DNA of 64,000 bases from Gammaproteobacteria bacterium Gsub (GCA_002007405.1 JYIN01000010.1:79781-143780); one strand, 5' to 3'. Shown: positions 19,199 through 28,731, counted from the first letter of the stretch. Translations and numbers: made by a program. The notes: generated from the sequence alone by a model not told the origin.

Positions 19199-20126
19199 AG
19201 TTTAGAAGTTTTTCTTGTCGAGCACGGAGCAGTTGTTCAATGGTTGGTTTTTTTATCGCTTGTAATTGTTGTTTTAAGGCATTTTTGAGTAATTGTTTTG
19301 CTGCATTAGGGTCGCGGTGGATACCGCCCAGTGGCTCAGAAATAATTTCATCAATCAACCCTGCTTTTTTTAGATGGGTACTGGTGAGTTTAAGTGATTC
19401 AGCAGCAGCGCTGGCTTTGGTTGCATCTTTATACAAAATAGAGGCACAGCCTTCTGGTGAAATGACCGAATAAATACCGTATTCAAACATCATCATCACA
19501 TCTGCAACCCCAATTGCCAACGCACCGCCAGAGCCACCTTCTCCAATCACCACTGAGATAATTGGGGTTGCTAAAACGCACATTTCAAACAGATTTTTGG
19601 CAATCGCCTCAGATTGACCGCGTTCTTCTGCACCGATGCCGGGATAGGCACCTGGGGTGTCAATAAAAGTAATAATTGGTAATGAAAATTTTTCTGCCAT
19701 TTTCATTAAACGCAAAGCCTTACGGTAGCCTTCAGGACGCGGCATACCAAAATTATATTTGAGTTTTTCCTTAGTAGAGCGCCCTTTTTGCTGACCGATA
19801 AATATCAATGCTTGCCCGTCCAATTTAGCAATGCCACCGATGATTGCGCAATCATCGGCATAAGTGCGGTCGCCATGCAACTCAATAAAATCATCAAATA
19901 TATCAATGTAATCAAGCGTGTAGAGGCGTTGTGGGTGGCGGGCAAGTTGTGAAATTTGCCAATCGTTAAGGGATGAAAATATCTTTTTGGTTAAGGCATC
20001 GCTTTTGGTTTTTAGTGCCTCTAATTCATTAACAATACCCGCTTTGTCCTTAACATTATAAAGGGCTTGAATCTTACTTTCTAAATCAGCGATGGGCTGT
20101 TCAAAATCAAGATAATCTAAATTCAT
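19179..20126 (-). CDS. accA: Acetyl-CoA carboxylase carboxyltransferase subunit alpha
   Basis: AccA with AccD transfers carboxyl from carboxybiotin to acetyl-CoA, giving malonyl-CoA. The 315-residue protein shows the family blocks [68 protein letters not shown] and [13 protein letters not shown]. It is normal in length and begins at an ATG. It runs into tilS with a 20-bp overlap, as in many gammaproteobacteria where accA and tilS are neighbours. Confidence 0.97.
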   Translation of the reverse strand: MNLDYLDFEQPIADLESKIQALYNVKDKAGIVNELEALKTKSDALTKKIFSSLNDWQISQLARHPQRLYTLDYIDIFDDFIELHGDRTYADDCAIIGGIAKLDGQALIFIGQQKGRSTKEKLKYNFGMPRPEGYRKALRLMKMAEKFSLPIITFIDTPGAYPGIGAEERGQSEAIAKNLFEMCVLATPIISVVIGEGGSGGALAIGVADVMMMFEYGIYSVISPEGCASILYKDATKASAAAESLKLTSTHLKKAGLIDEIISEPLGGIHRDPNAAKQLLKNALKQQLQAIKKPTIEQLLRARQEKLLNFGKFNE

Positions 20127-20306
20127 GGTTGTGTTTTATCCTTAAGTAGAGTTGGATTATAGCAGATGCGCCCTAAATTAGGCTTTGGTCTTTGTAAATA
20201 AAATACAGGCGTTGGTTTTAGAAATTTTAAAAAACACTTGACACTTGAGTTTTTGTTATAGAAAATTTACGCTAGGTAAGAAAATTAGCAAAAAAAGAGG
20301 AGGAAT
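20127..20306. promoter_or_regulatory. Leader with candidate sigma70 promoter for the ibaG transcript
   Basis: This is the upstream half of the gap between accA and ibaG. A perfect -35 TTGACA at 20238-20243 is followed 17 bp later by GAAAAT (20261-20266), a weak -10. A strong Shine-Dalgarno AGGAGGAAT (20299-20306) leads into an ATG at 20307. The divergent accA promoter should also lie here but no clear match was seen. Confidence 0.45.
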
Positions 20307-20449
20307 ATGGCAAGGGGCAATACGGCGTTGGATATGCACGCTATTAACAAAATTTTATATTGGATGTGATTACCCTGCCCGCAGGTGCTTTGATGTCAAT
20401 TTTATTTTTTCCTTGTCCCTGTGGGGTGCACTCGGTGTGTAACTCATGA
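20307..20449 (+). pseudogene. Small membrane-protein gene, apparently frameshifted, coupled to ibaG
   Basis: A very good Shine-Dalgarno sequence (AGGAGG, 5 bp upstream) precedes an ATG at 20307 opening a 20-codon frame (MARGNTALDMHAINKILYWM) that stops at 20367. In the -1 frame, open from 20348, the sequence continues as a hydrophobic, cysteine-containing peptide (ITLPAGALMSILFFPCPCG ...) that stops at 20447-20449, overlapping the ibaG ATG as ATGA. Restoring one base near 20366 would give one 47-residue protein with a single membrane helix. Whether this is decay, programmed slippage or a sequence error cannot be told here. I do not recognise the family. Confidence 0.4.
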
Positions 20450-20673
20450 CATTAGAAGAGATTCAAGCCAAACTTGAGAGTGGCATTAAAAATGCAACAG
20501 TAACCGTAGAGGGCGATGGTTGTAATTGTTCTACTTTGGTGGTCTCAACGGCTTTTGAAGGCTTGTCTTTATTGGCACGGCAGAAAATGGTATTAGCAGT
20601 TGTGCGTGATGAAATCAACAGTGGTGAGTTACATGCACTAAGTATCAAGGCGCGAACTCCAGAAGAAAATTAA
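20446..20673 (+). CDS. ibaG: BolA/IbaG family protein
   Basis: A 75-residue BolA-fold protein of the IbaG (YrbA) branch. These proteins pair with monothiol glutaredoxins in iron-sulfur cluster handling and acid-stress responses. The family block SLLARQKMVLAVVRDEINSGELHALSIKARTP is clear. A GDGCNCSTLVV segment at about 23-33 supplies cysteines near the cluster-ligand loop, with a conserved His in ELHAL. E. coli ibaG follows mlaB; here it follows only the small frameshifted ORF. The ATG overlaps that ORF's stop. Confidence 0.88.
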   Translation: MTLEEIQAKLESGIKNATVTVEGDGCNCSTLVVSTAFEGLSLLARQKMVLAVVRDEINSGELHALSIKARTPEEN

Positions 20674-20931
20674 AAAAACTCTATTTTAGTGCTAAATTTG
20701 TCAGCAGAGATGTTTGGTTAAGGCTTATCAGCCATGTCAATATCAACTAGATTGCCATTTTTATCAAACATTTTCTAAATTCCCACGAAAAAATCTAATT
20801 TACTGTTTTTAAATCTTTAACAACTAGCTTTTGATAGCTGTCTATTTTTTAATAAAATTCGCCATAGACATTAATATCAATCCAGGTTAATAGTAATAGT
20901 ATTTGCGAAGGGTCTTGTTATATATAAAAAT
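20674..20931. other. Intergenic gap between ibaG and the response regulator, no intact gene
   Basis: 258 bp, A+T-rich, between convergent genes. On the minus strand a 17-codon frame (about 20728-20781, reading MFDKNGNLVDIDMADKP) looks like the end of a protein and may be a gene remnant. Nothing else could be supported. Confidence 0.35.
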
Positions 20932-21561
20932 TTACCTACAATAACTTTTTTCCGTTACCATAACTGCAACCTCCACTCTAGATGATAGGTCTAGTTTTTT
21001 CAAAATAGATTTTACATGTAGCTTAACCGTGCCATCGGATATGCCCAGTTCTCGGGCAATAATCTTGTTACTATGACCGTTGGCAATTTGACATGCGACC
21101 TCTTGTTCGCGATTGGTTAGGGCATCAAAGGTGGTTTTGTTGTCGCTCAGTTCATTCTTTAATACCGTTGCCAATATATGTGTCATATCTTGTGCAACCA
21201 CAATCGAACCATCAACAGCCTCATCTAGAGCGCCAACCAGTTCATCTGGATCCATGTTTTTTAATAAATATCCTTGGGCACCGTATTTTAGGCAATCGCG
21301 TAAATCACTCTCTTCAGCGCTGGTGGTTAAAATAACAATCGGGGTTTGTTCATTTTTTGTTTTGAGGGTTTTTAACACGGTGATACCAGACATGCTGGGC
21401 ATGTTTAAATCTAGGAGAATAATGTCTAATTTTAGGTTGGGTATCTCTGCCAAACCTTGTTCTGGTGAAGTTGCTGCTTGGGCATTGATTCCCCTAGACT
21501 CTAGTAAAGCTATAAGCCCATTACGAAACAAGGTGTGGTCATCAATAATATAAACATTCAT
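20932..21561 (-). CDS. NarL/FixJ-family response regulator
   Basis: A 209-residue response regulator. The receiver domain (about 1-120) has the acidic pair DDH at 8-10, the phosphoacceptor in IILLDLNMPSMSG (Asp at about 51) and LLKN (Lys at about 101). The LuxR-type helix-turn-helix LTNREQEVACQIANGHSNKIIARELGISDGTVKLHVKSIL (about 146-185) binds DNA. Its start overlaps the stop of the kinase gene by 4 bp (ATGA), so kinase and regulator are translated as a pair. By relation to NarL/NarP it may control anaerobic or nitrogen-oxide respiration, but targets are not visible. Confidence 0.9.
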   Translation of the reverse strand: MNVYIIDDHTLFRNGLIALLESRGINAQAATSPEQGLAEIPNLKLDIILLDLNMPSMSGITVLKTLKTKNEQTPIVILTTSAEESDLRDCLKYGAQGYLLKNMDPDELVGALDEAVDGSIVVAQDMTHILATVLKNELSDNKTTFDALTNREQEVACQIANGHSNKIIARELGISDGTVKLHVKSILKKLDLSSRVEVAVMVTEKSYCR

Positions 21562-23039
21562 GTTTTATTTTTAAATGTCACAATAACGCGCGTGCCCTCA
21601 TTTATTTCTGATTCAATCTCAATTTTTGCCCCCATTCTCTCGGCGCGTTCTTGCATAATGTTCATGCCAATATTATGCCCCATTACCCCAGTATCAAGTG
21701 TATCTTTTTTAAAACCAATGCCGTCATCCTCAATCAATAGCTGACAATGCGGACCAGATACAAGGAAAATACGAACATTGTGCGCCTTAGCGTGTTTGCG
21801 AATATTAGACAGTGCTTCTTGGGTGATGCGCATTATTTGTATTTCCACTTCTGGGGAAAATTTAGCCCTGCCCTTTATTTGCAGGTAAGTAGCAATGCCC
21901 TCTTCGGCTTTAAAGCGATTTGCTAAATTAGCCAACGATACTTCAATACCTTTAGGGTCTAATGGTACCCGAAAATTATACATTAACGCCCGAAGTTCCT
22001 GATTGGCTTGGTTGATATTGGATTTTAGTCCAGTAATTTTTTCACCAGCCGCCCTTAGTGTGCCTTGTTTTAACATATCTTCTAACACACTCACTTGTAG
22101 TTTTAGACTGTAGATGGTCTGTGCTAGGGAATCGTGAATTTCTTGTGATAAAAATAGCCCTTCTTGCGACAGTGCCATGCGTTTGGTTTGGGTATCTAAT
22201 CTGGCTTTATCAAGTGCAATGGCAACATTGTTAGCAATTGATTGTAGCAATGCGCGTTCGTCAAAAGCCAATGAAGGCTCGTTATCAAAAAATAAATTAA
22301 ACATCCCTAAAGTTTTTCCATGACATTGAAGTGGAATAAAAATCGTTCCCACATTAGCCTTGGCAGCTGATTTCTCGCCCACACATTTGCAACAAGTATG
22401 TACGCTAAATTGCACTCGTACATCTTGTGCCATTGCCACATCAAAACAAATACAATCGCTTTTTGTAATATTGGCCATTTGCCCGTGTGTATCAACCACA
22501 CCGTGTTGAGTGACTAAGCGCAGTTTGCCATCACTCAGATTACGCGCCACGCCAGAAGATGCACCTGTCATATTCACAAAAATAGCCAAAAAATTTTCAA
22601 ATAATGCTGTGCTTGAATGTAGGGTATTGAGTTTTGAAGAGACGCTATATAGGGTTTCTAAAGAAGCAGATTTTTTACTCAAACGCTGAATCTGTTTATT
22701 AAGAATATCTTTCATATCATCATACAAATACTGGTTTTCATCAACGAGATGGTTAATTGCCACGGCTACTGGTTGGAAAGTACTTTTTTGCTTGTCGTTG
22801 AGGCGTGCACTTTGGTCAATATTGTAGTTCTTAACCCAAGTTTGCAAATCATTAAACGGCGATAAAAAATCCTTGCGAATTGATAAATACAAGCCTAAAT
22901 AAAGTAATAAAATCAATAATAATCCTGCAATATCAGCCCCATTAGCGAAGTGATAAACCCGTCTTGATTCATAAGCCAATAACAGTGACAAGGCAATGGT
23001 GGTCAGTAAATAAAAATAGAACTTTGCTTTAATTTTCAT
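21558..23039 (-). CDS. NarX-like sensor histidine kinase without periplasmic sensor
   Basis: A 493-residue HisKA_3 kinase. Two membrane helices (about 5-23 and 37-54) are separated by only about 14 residues, so the periplasmic nitrate-binding domain of NarX/NarQ is missing. A GAF-like domain follows (about 125-275) containing a cysteine cluster, CICFDVA ... HTCCKC at about 197-219, comparable to the central-module cysteines of NarX. The dimerisation helix LFLSQEIHDSLAQTIYSL has the phosphoaccepting His at about 304. The ATPase has IRKHAKAHNVRIFL and EDDGIGFK. Signals are therefore probably sensed in the cytoplasm, perhaps redox or NO; that is inference. It precedes the regulator gene and follows mnmE by 3 bp. 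Confidence 0.88.
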   Translation of the reverse strand: MKIKAKFYFYLLTTIALSLLLAYESRRVYHFANGADIAGLLLILLLYLGLYLSIRKDFLSPFNDLQTWVKNYNIDQSARLNDKQKSTFQPVAVAINHLVDENQYLYDDMKDILNKQIQRLSKKSASLETLYSVSSKLNTLHSSTALFENFLAIFVNMTGASSGVARNLSDGKLRLVTQHGVVDTHGQMANITKSDCICFDVAMAQDVRVQFSVHTCCKCVGEKSAAKANVGTIFIPLQCHGKTLGMFNLFFDNEPSLAFDERALLQSIANNVAIALDKARLDTQTKRMALSQEGLFLSQEIHDSLAQTIYSLKLQVSVLEDMLKQGTLRAAGEKITGLKSNINQANQELRALMYNFRVPLDPKGIEVSLANLANRFKAEEGIATYLQIKGRAKFSPEVEIQIMRITQEALSNIRKHAKAHNVRIFLVSGPHCQLLIEDDGIGFKKDTLDTGVMGHNIGMNIMQERAERMGAKIEIESEINEGTRVIVTFKNKT

Positions 23040-23042
23040 CTG

Positions 23043-24383
23043 CTATTTGCCAATACAAAATAGGGAAAAAATCTCACCCAACAAATCATCATTTGAAAAT
23101 TCGCCGGTGATACTGCCCAAATGTTGCCCACAATAGCGTAAATCTTGTGCCATTAAAGCAATATCAAAACTCTCTAAATGAATAAGCGCATGGTTAATAT
23201 CGGCAAGTGCGTGTTTAAGTGCGGTGATATGACGCTGTCTTGCCAAACCTATATTTTCTGTGGTGTCATCCAAGCCCGCAATGTCGGCTAAGGTCTCTTT
23301 TAATAAGCCTACGCCACTGTTATGTTTGGCAGAAATTGATAATTGCAATTTCCCGCCTAAGTGTGTTTTACCAACTCTATCATCGGTGAGGTCAATTTTA
23401 TTTTTAATCAACAACACGCTTTTATCATCAATGCCATCTGGTAATAGCCCTAAATCAGGAACACCGTCAACACCATCATACATAAGTAACACTACATCGG
23501 CACGCTTGATGGCAGCGTGAGCTCGTTTGATGCCTTCTTTTTCTATCAAATTATCACTTTTGTGTAATCCAGCGGTGTCAATAATATTAAGTGGCATCCC
23601 TTTTATGTGTATAGTTTCACGCAGGACATCACGGGTTGTGCCCGCAATATCGGTTACAATCGCACTGGGTTGTTGGGTTAGGGCATTTAGCAGTGAAGAT
23701 TTGCCAGCATTCGGACGCCCAGCGATGGCAATATCTAACCCTTCTCTTAAAATCGCACCTTGCTGGGCAGATTTGAGGACAGCTTTGATTTTTTGTTGGC
23801 TGTCTTGAATTTTTTTTGTTACTTGTTCAGCATGCAAAAAATCAATTTCTTCATCAGTAAAATCAATGCTTGCCTCAACAAACACACGCAGCTCAATAAT
23901 TGTTTTGGTGAGTGTATTTATTTGTTTGGAAAATTCACCCGACAATGACTTTAGTGCCCCTCTAACGGCTTGTTGAGAGCTGGCATCAATAATATCTGCC
24001 ACCGCCTCAGCTTGGACCAAATCCATTTTACCATTGAGAAAAGCGCGCTTTGAAAATTCACCCGGCTCAGCTATTACAGCACCCAGTTTAATGGCTGATT
24101 TAATTAAAGCCTGCATCACGCTTATACCGCCATGACCTTGAAATTCAATAACATCTTCGCCAGTAAAGGAGTGTGGTGCGGGAAAAAACAGCGCAATGCC
24201 TTTGTCTATTTCAATTTTATTTTGGTCAAAAAAAGAGCCATAATGCGCATACCGTGCCTTGGGTGCAAAACCCAGCATTTTTTTAGCAATCGTTCTAGAC
24301 AGCCCCCCAGACACGCGCATCACACCAACGCCTCCTTTACCGACACTACTGGCTAATGCACAAATTGTAGTGGTATTATTCAT
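23043..24383 (-). CDS. mnmE: tRNA modification GTPase MnmE
   Basis: MnmE with MnmG makes the cmnm5 group on U34 of several tRNAs. The 446-residue protein has the folate-binding N-terminal domain (starting TICALASSVGKGGVGVMRVSG), the G domain with G1 GRPNAGKSSLLNAL at about 220-233, DIAGTTRD, DTAGL and NKIDL, and the invariant C-terminal CIGK. The ATG overlaps the gshA 3' end by 8 bp. Its usual neighbour yidC is not adjacent. Confidence 0.97.
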   Translation of the reverse strand: MNNTTTICALASSVGKGGVGVMRVSGGLSRTIAKKMLGFAPKARYAHYGSFFDQNKIEIDKGIALFFPAPHSFTGEDVIEFQGHGGISVMQALIKSAIKLGAVIAEPGEFSKRAFLNGKMDLVQAEAVADIIDASSQQAVRGALKSLSGEFSKQINTLTKTIIELRVFVEASIDFTDEEIDFLHAEQVTKKIQDSQQKIKAVLKSAQQGAILREGLDIAIAGRPNAGKSSLLNALTQQPSAIVTDIAGTTRDVLRETIHIKGMPLNIIDTAGLHKSDNLIEKEGIKRAHAAIKRADVVLLMYDGVDGVPDLGLLPDGIDDKSVLLIKNKIDLTDDRVGKTHLGGKLQLSISAKHNSGVGLLKETLADIAGLDDTTENIGLARQRHITALKHALADINHALIHLESFDIALMAQDLRYCGQHLGSITGEFSNDDLLGEIFSLFCIGK

Positions 24384-25947
24384 GATTATATGTATTCTTG
24401 TTGAGAAAATATCGACCTAAAAATTCATCAAAATCCAGCTTATCATCTATTTCTATTTGTTGTTGTTTTTGGCAAGACAGTTGCGCTTGTCTGTCTAGAT
24501 AATCAAAATGCGATTTATCAATTTTTCTGTTGAGGAATGCCTTTTGGTAAAGGCTGGCAAAGGTATTCGTATAATCAAAAAACCCTTGATTTTTAGCACG
24601 CATCATCTCAAGCACTTGTGCAGAAGGGGTGCGACTTGGGTTGTCAAAGCGCTTGCCAATTTCCAAAACCTGTGTTTGATAATCCGCACCGAGCAATTGC
24701 CCACATTGTGCGATTTCTGTTATCAGTGCATTACCCCAATTTTTCAATGGGGTTGGTTTTGAGAGATTTTTTAACATCAAGTTAGGCTGCCGCCCCTCAT
24801 GTGCCACTAATTGGTCGTTGTTATCAATATCAAATTGCTCGCGCGTGGCAATGGCTGGTGAATCTTTTAACAGGCAAAATAATAAAAATGCTTCTAAAAA
24901 ATGCACCTGCGCTATATCAATGCCGAGTGGCAATAATGAATTGATGTCTAACGATCTAAGTTCAATATAACTGATGCCATTATCATCTAAATTGTCTAAA
25001 GGTTTTTTATTTGGCAAAAACAAAGGCTTGGGTCTAACTGTGGCATAATATTCATTTTCTATTTGTAAAATATTGGCGTTAAGTTGTTGATATTTATCAC
25101 CTTTCTTAACGCCTATTTTTTCATATTCGGCGCAGGGCGTACTCATTCCCGCTTTTAATGAATGAATATAATGGGACAGAGAATTATAATTAGCCTTAAC
25201 GCCAGCCTCATCTTCGCGCAAATTTTGATAGCCAATATCACCCATACGCAGTGAGGTAGCATAGGGCTCATATAAAGTTGAGTCGTTAAATGCAATCAAA
25301 GAATGTTGATGATAACCCTTGAGAAAAGATTTACAAACGGCAGGTGAAGCGCCAAATAAATAAGGGATCATCCAGCCATAACGCACCACATTGCGTGTTA
25401 AGCCCATATAGCAACTATTAGTGAAATTTACAAGCGTCTTATTTGACGCCATTAACAAATGATATTGTCCAAAGAAATTTTGAGAAAACGAATAATTAAA
25501 ATGAATCCCAGCGATGGTTTGCATTACACTACCATAACGATAAGCCAGCCCACGCCTATAGACGGTTTTCATCATACCTAGATTAGACGAACCATATTGA
25601 GCAATGGGAATATAAGTCTCCCCACGAATCACACAAGGCATGCTCGCTGGCCAAAAATTCTGATCTTTTGGCAGGTGATGATATAAATATTGCTGAGTAT
25701 TGGATAAAAATAACAACATCTCATCAGCGCTGTGCATCGGCGGGGTTACCATCTCAATCAATGATTCGGAAAAATCAGTCGTAATGTTTTCATGGGTTAA
25801 GGCACAACCAAAGGCGCGTGGGTGTGGCGCTTGGGAAAGCCCACCTTTTCGTGATACCCTTAATCCCTCTTTTTCAATGCCCATTAAATTATCTTTGAGT
25901 AGCCCTTTATATTGCGCTAATCTGTGAATTTTATCTGCTAGATTCAA
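24376..25947 (-). CDS. gshA: Glutamate-cysteine ligase (GshA type)
   Basis: GshA joins glutamate and cysteine, the first step of glutathione synthesis. The 523-residue length fits the gammaproteobacterial type. Motifs: NLMGIEKEGLRVSRKGG at about 20-36, TDFSESLIEMVTPP at about 57-70, GIHFNYSF, and YIELRSLDINSLLP at about 325-338. The start is a TTG at 25947; the next in-frame ATG would remove 21 residues and fall right at the active-site strand, so TTG is preferred. The gene overlaps mnmE by 8 bp and is divergent from the Nudix fusion. Confidence 0.94.
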   Translation of the reverse strand: MNLADKIHRLAQYKGLLKDNLMGIEKEGLRVSRKGGLSQAPHPRAFGCALTHENITTDFSESLIEMVTPPMHSADEMLLFLSNTQQYLYHHLPKDQNFWPASMPCVIRGETYIPIAQYGSSNLGMMKTVYRRGLAYRYGSVMQTIAGIHFNYSFSQNFFGQYHLLMASNKTLVNFTNSCYMGLTRNVVRYGWMIPYLFGASPAVCKSFLKGYHQHSLIAFNDSTLYEPYATSLRMGDIGYQNLREDEAGVKANYNSLSHYIHSLKAGMSTPCAEYEKIGVKKGDKYQQLNANILQIENEYYATVRPKPLFLPNKKPLDNLDDNGISYIELRSLDINSLLPLGIDIAQVHFLEAFLLFCLLKDSPAIATREQFDIDNNDQLVAHEGRQPNLMLKNLSKPTPLKNWGNALITEIAQCGQLLGADYQTQVLEIGKRFDNPSRTPSAQVLEMMRAKNQGFFDYTNTFASLYQKAFLNRKIDKSHFDYLDRQAQLSCQKQQQIEIDDKLDFDEFLGRYFLNKNTYNHE

Positions 25948-25997
25948 TACCTTATCTATAATGCTAAAATATTGCTATTTTACCACTTCAAATATTA

Positions 25998-26921
25998 ATG
26001 CAAATAATCAAGGCTGTTGTTGGCGTTTTACGCAACGACAAAGATCAATTGTTGATTTCCAAACGCCAAAAATATCAATTCAAAGGTGGTTATTGGGAAT
26101 TGCCCGGTGGCAAAATAAAGATTGGCGAATCTGGCGAGCAAGCCATTGTTCGTGAATTAGGTGAAGAGCTTGGCATTGTGGTTAATTCCCTCAGCCTACG
26201 GCAAACCATGCAACACACATACAGTGATAGAAAAATCAAACTCAACATTTACAACATTAATCGTTATCAAAATGCGCCCCAAGGAGTAGAAGGGCAACAG
26301 ATCGCTTGGGTGAGGCTACAAGATTTGTATAACTATCCACTATTACCTACCATGCGGGCATTTATTAACGGTGCTGTATTGCCAAATAAATATTGGATTA
26401 CCCCTGCTACAAATCACCAAAGCAGTACTTGGCAGGCTAAATTTGAGGAAAAAATCACTCAAGGCATTGAACTCATACAATTGCGCAGCAAAGTTCCATT
26501 AGATACTACATTTATCAAAGAACTTAATGACAAATGCGAGCGACATAATCTAAAATTGTTGCTCAATACTCCCGACAAAACTTTTAAAGAGCCTTATTGC
26601 GCGGGCTGGCATATCACCACCAATGAAATGTTAAAACTCAAGAAAAGACCTATTACCAAGGGAAAATTACTCGGTGCCTCAACCCATAACCTTAATGAGG
26701 CATTAGTTGCACAGGTAATGGGTGCTGATTTTGTTGTTATTTCCCCTGTCCAGACCACTTCAACCCACCCCAATATCATTCCATTAGGTTGGGAAGCAGC
26801 ACAAAAGGTGGTTGATAAACTCAATATCCCAACTTATTTTCTAGGCGGTATGCGCCTTGAAGATTTGCCTAAAACATTACAACTTGGCGCTCAAGGTATT
26901 GCTGGTGTTAGTGCTTTTTAA
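25998..26921 (+). CDS. Nudix hydrolase fused to a thiamine-phosphate-synthase-like domain
   Basis: A 307-residue two-domain protein. Residues 1-130 are MutT-like, with the Nudix box GGKIKIGESGEQAIVRELGEELG (spread over about 38-60, matching Gx5Ex7REUxEExGU) and WELPG before it; this domain should hydrolyse oxidised nucleotides such as 8-oxo-dGTP. Residues about 150-307 resemble ThiE/TenI (LIQLRSK, GASTHNL, ADFVVISPVQTTSTHP, LGGM, GAQGIAGVSAF). The fusion is known in other gammaproteobacteria. The ThiE-like half lacks a clear pyrimidine-site set, so real thiamine synthase activity is doubtful. Confidence 0.85.
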   Translation: MQIIKAVVGVLRNDKDQLLISKRQKYQFKGGYWELPGGKIKIGESGEQAIVRELGEELGIVVNSLSLRQTMQHTYSDRKIKLNIYNINRYQNAPQGVEGQQIAWVRLQDLYNYPLLPTMRAFINGAVLPNKYWITPATNHQSSTWQAKFEEKITQGIELIQLRSKVPLDTTFIKELNDKCERHNLKLLLNTPDKTFKEPYCAGWHITTNEMLKLKKRPITKGKLLGASTHNLNEALVAQVMGADFVVISPVQTTSTHPNIIPLGWEAAQKVVDKLNIPTYFLGGMRLEDLPKTLQLGAQGIAGVSAF

Positions 26922-27025
26922 AGTTTGAGCCACAACACCTCCCGTAACAAGCTTTGTCTATTGTTAAAACACTGTCAAGAAAATCCTGTCAAAGTCAAAA
27001 AACCTTTGTTTGCTAATGAGGGGTT

Positions 27026-28690
27026 TTAATCGGTAACTGCACCCTCAGAGGCAGATTTAGCAAGTTTGGCGAATTTTGCTAACACACCTTTATTGTAGTT
27101 GGGTTTAGGTTGTATCCAATTAGATAGGCGCTTATCAATAATAGATTGTTTAACTAACAATTCTAAGGCATTGTTTTGGGCGTCAATTAAGATTTCATCA
27201 CCATCTTCAACCACAGCCAAAACTCCACCTTTAAAGGCTTCTGGGGTGATATGACCAACCACAAAGCCATGTGTGCCGCCAGAAAAGCGTCCATCGGTAA
27301 TCAGTGCCACTCCGTTACCAAGATTTTTACCCATTACAGCTGAGGTTGGAGCAAGCATTTCGCGCATACCAGGACCACCAGCAGGGCCCTCAAAACGAAT
27401 AACAATGACATCACCTTTGCTGATTTTGTTATTCAAAATAGCCAGAAGTGCCTCTTCTTCACAGTCAAAACATTTGGCTTGACCTTTAAAACTCAACCCT
27501 TCTTTACCAGTGATTTTGGCAACTGCCCCTTCTTTGGCTAAATTGCCACGCAAAATTCTAAGGTGGGAATCTTTTTTAATGGGGTTGTTTAACGGTTTGA
27601 TGATTTTTTGTGAATCCGTATATGGCTTAACATTTTTCAGGTTTTCTGCCAGTGTTTGCCCAGTTACTGTCATGCAACTGCCATGTAGCATGCCAGCATC
27701 TAAGAGCATTTTCATCAGTGGTAGTGTGCCACCGATGGCAACCAACTCACTCATCATATATTTGCCCGAAGGTTTGAGGTCAGCAAGCACTGGCACATTT
27801 TTACCAATCCTATTAAAATCATCAATATTTAAAGCCACTCCAGCAGCATTTGCCATGGCGATTAGATGCAGGACAGCATTGGTTGAACCGCCGAGGGCAA
27901 TTACCACAGTGATGGCATTTTCAAATGCAGGCAAGGTCATAATATCACGCGGTTTTATGTCTTTTTCCAATAAATTAAGCACCGCCGAACCTGCGCGAAT
28001 ACAGTCGTTATTTTTATCCGTTGAAATGGCATTTTGTGCGCTTGAGTTTGGTAGGCTCATGCCCAGTGCTTCAATTGCACTCGCCATAGTGTTGGCAGTA
28101 TACATGCCACCACAAGACCCAGCGCCGGGGATGGCATTTTTTTCAATGTTTTCTAGTTCAATTGCATCAATGGTGTTATTTGCATATTTGCCAACGGCTT
28201 CAAACACGCTGACAATATCAGTGTGATTTTTCCCTGGTTTAATCGTACCACCATAAATAAAAATACTCGGACGATTAAGGCGCGCAAGTCCAATAATACA
28301 GCCCGGCATGTTTTTATCACAACCACCAATTGCCACCACCCCATCAAAGCCTTGGCAGGCGACCACAGTTTCAATTGAATCAGCAATGACTTCACGCGAC
28401 ACTAAGGAATATTTCATTCCCTCAGAGCCCATAGAAATACCATCTGAGATAGTAATAGTATTAAAAATAACAGCCTTACCAGCGGCATTATTCACCCCTT
28501 TTTCCGCCTCTTTGGCGAGTTTATCAATATGCATATTACAAGGGGTAACCATTGACCAAGTGCTGGCAATGCCAACTTGGGGTTTATTAAAATCTTGCTT
28601 TTTAAAACCAACGGGATATAGCATCGCACGAGAGGGCGCGCGCTCAAAACCATCAACCACTTGTTGAGAGTGTTTTCTAGTATTAGGCAT
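27026..28690 (-). CDS. ilvD: Dihydroxy-acid dehydratase
   Basis: IlvD dehydrates 2,3-dihydroxy acids to the 2-keto acid precursors of isoleucine and valine. The 554-residue protein has the iron-sulfur ligand segments GGCDKNMPGC at about 117-126 and GAGSCGGMYTANTM at about 186-199, plus GPAGGPGMREML and DGRFSGGTHG. Length and start are normal. Other ilv genes are not in the window. The short gap at 26922-27025 holds a weak inverted repeat with arms AAAACC and GGTTTT (about 26998-27026), which may end ilvD transcription. Confidence 0.97.
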   Translation of the reverse strand: MPNTRKHSQQVVDGFERAPSRAMLYPVGFKKQDFNKPQVGIASTWSMVTPCNMHIDKLAKEAEKGVNNAAGKAVIFNTITISDGISMGSEGMKYSLVSREVIADSIETVVACQGFDGVVAIGGCDKNMPGCIIGLARLNRPSIFIYGGTIKPGKNHTDIVSVFEAVGKYANNTIDAIELENIEKNAIPGAGSCGGMYTANTMASAIEALGMSLPNSSAQNAISTDKNNDCIRAGSAVLNLLEKDIKPRDIMTLPAFENAITVVIALGGSTNAVLHLIAMANAAGVALNIDDFNRIGKNVPVLADLKPSGKYMMSELVAIGGTLPLMKMLLDAGMLHGSCMTVTGQTLAENLKNVKPYTDSQKIIKPLNNPIKKDSHLRILRGNLAKEGAVAKITGKEGLSFKGQAKCFDCEEEALLAILNNKISKGDVIVIRFEGPAGGPGMREMLAPTSAVMGKNLGNGVALITDGRFSGGTHGFVVGHITPEAFKGGVLAVVEDGDEILIDAQNNALELLVKQSIIDKRLSNWIQPKPNYNKGVLAKFAKLAKSASEGAVTD

Positions 28691-28731
28691 AATGATTTAG
28701 TTTGTATAAAAAAGTTAGATTTTAGACTAAA

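Noticed and set aside
27510..28226. Long open frame antisense to ilvD
   Set aside because: Same kind of shadow; ilvD is a clear full-length gene on the other strand.
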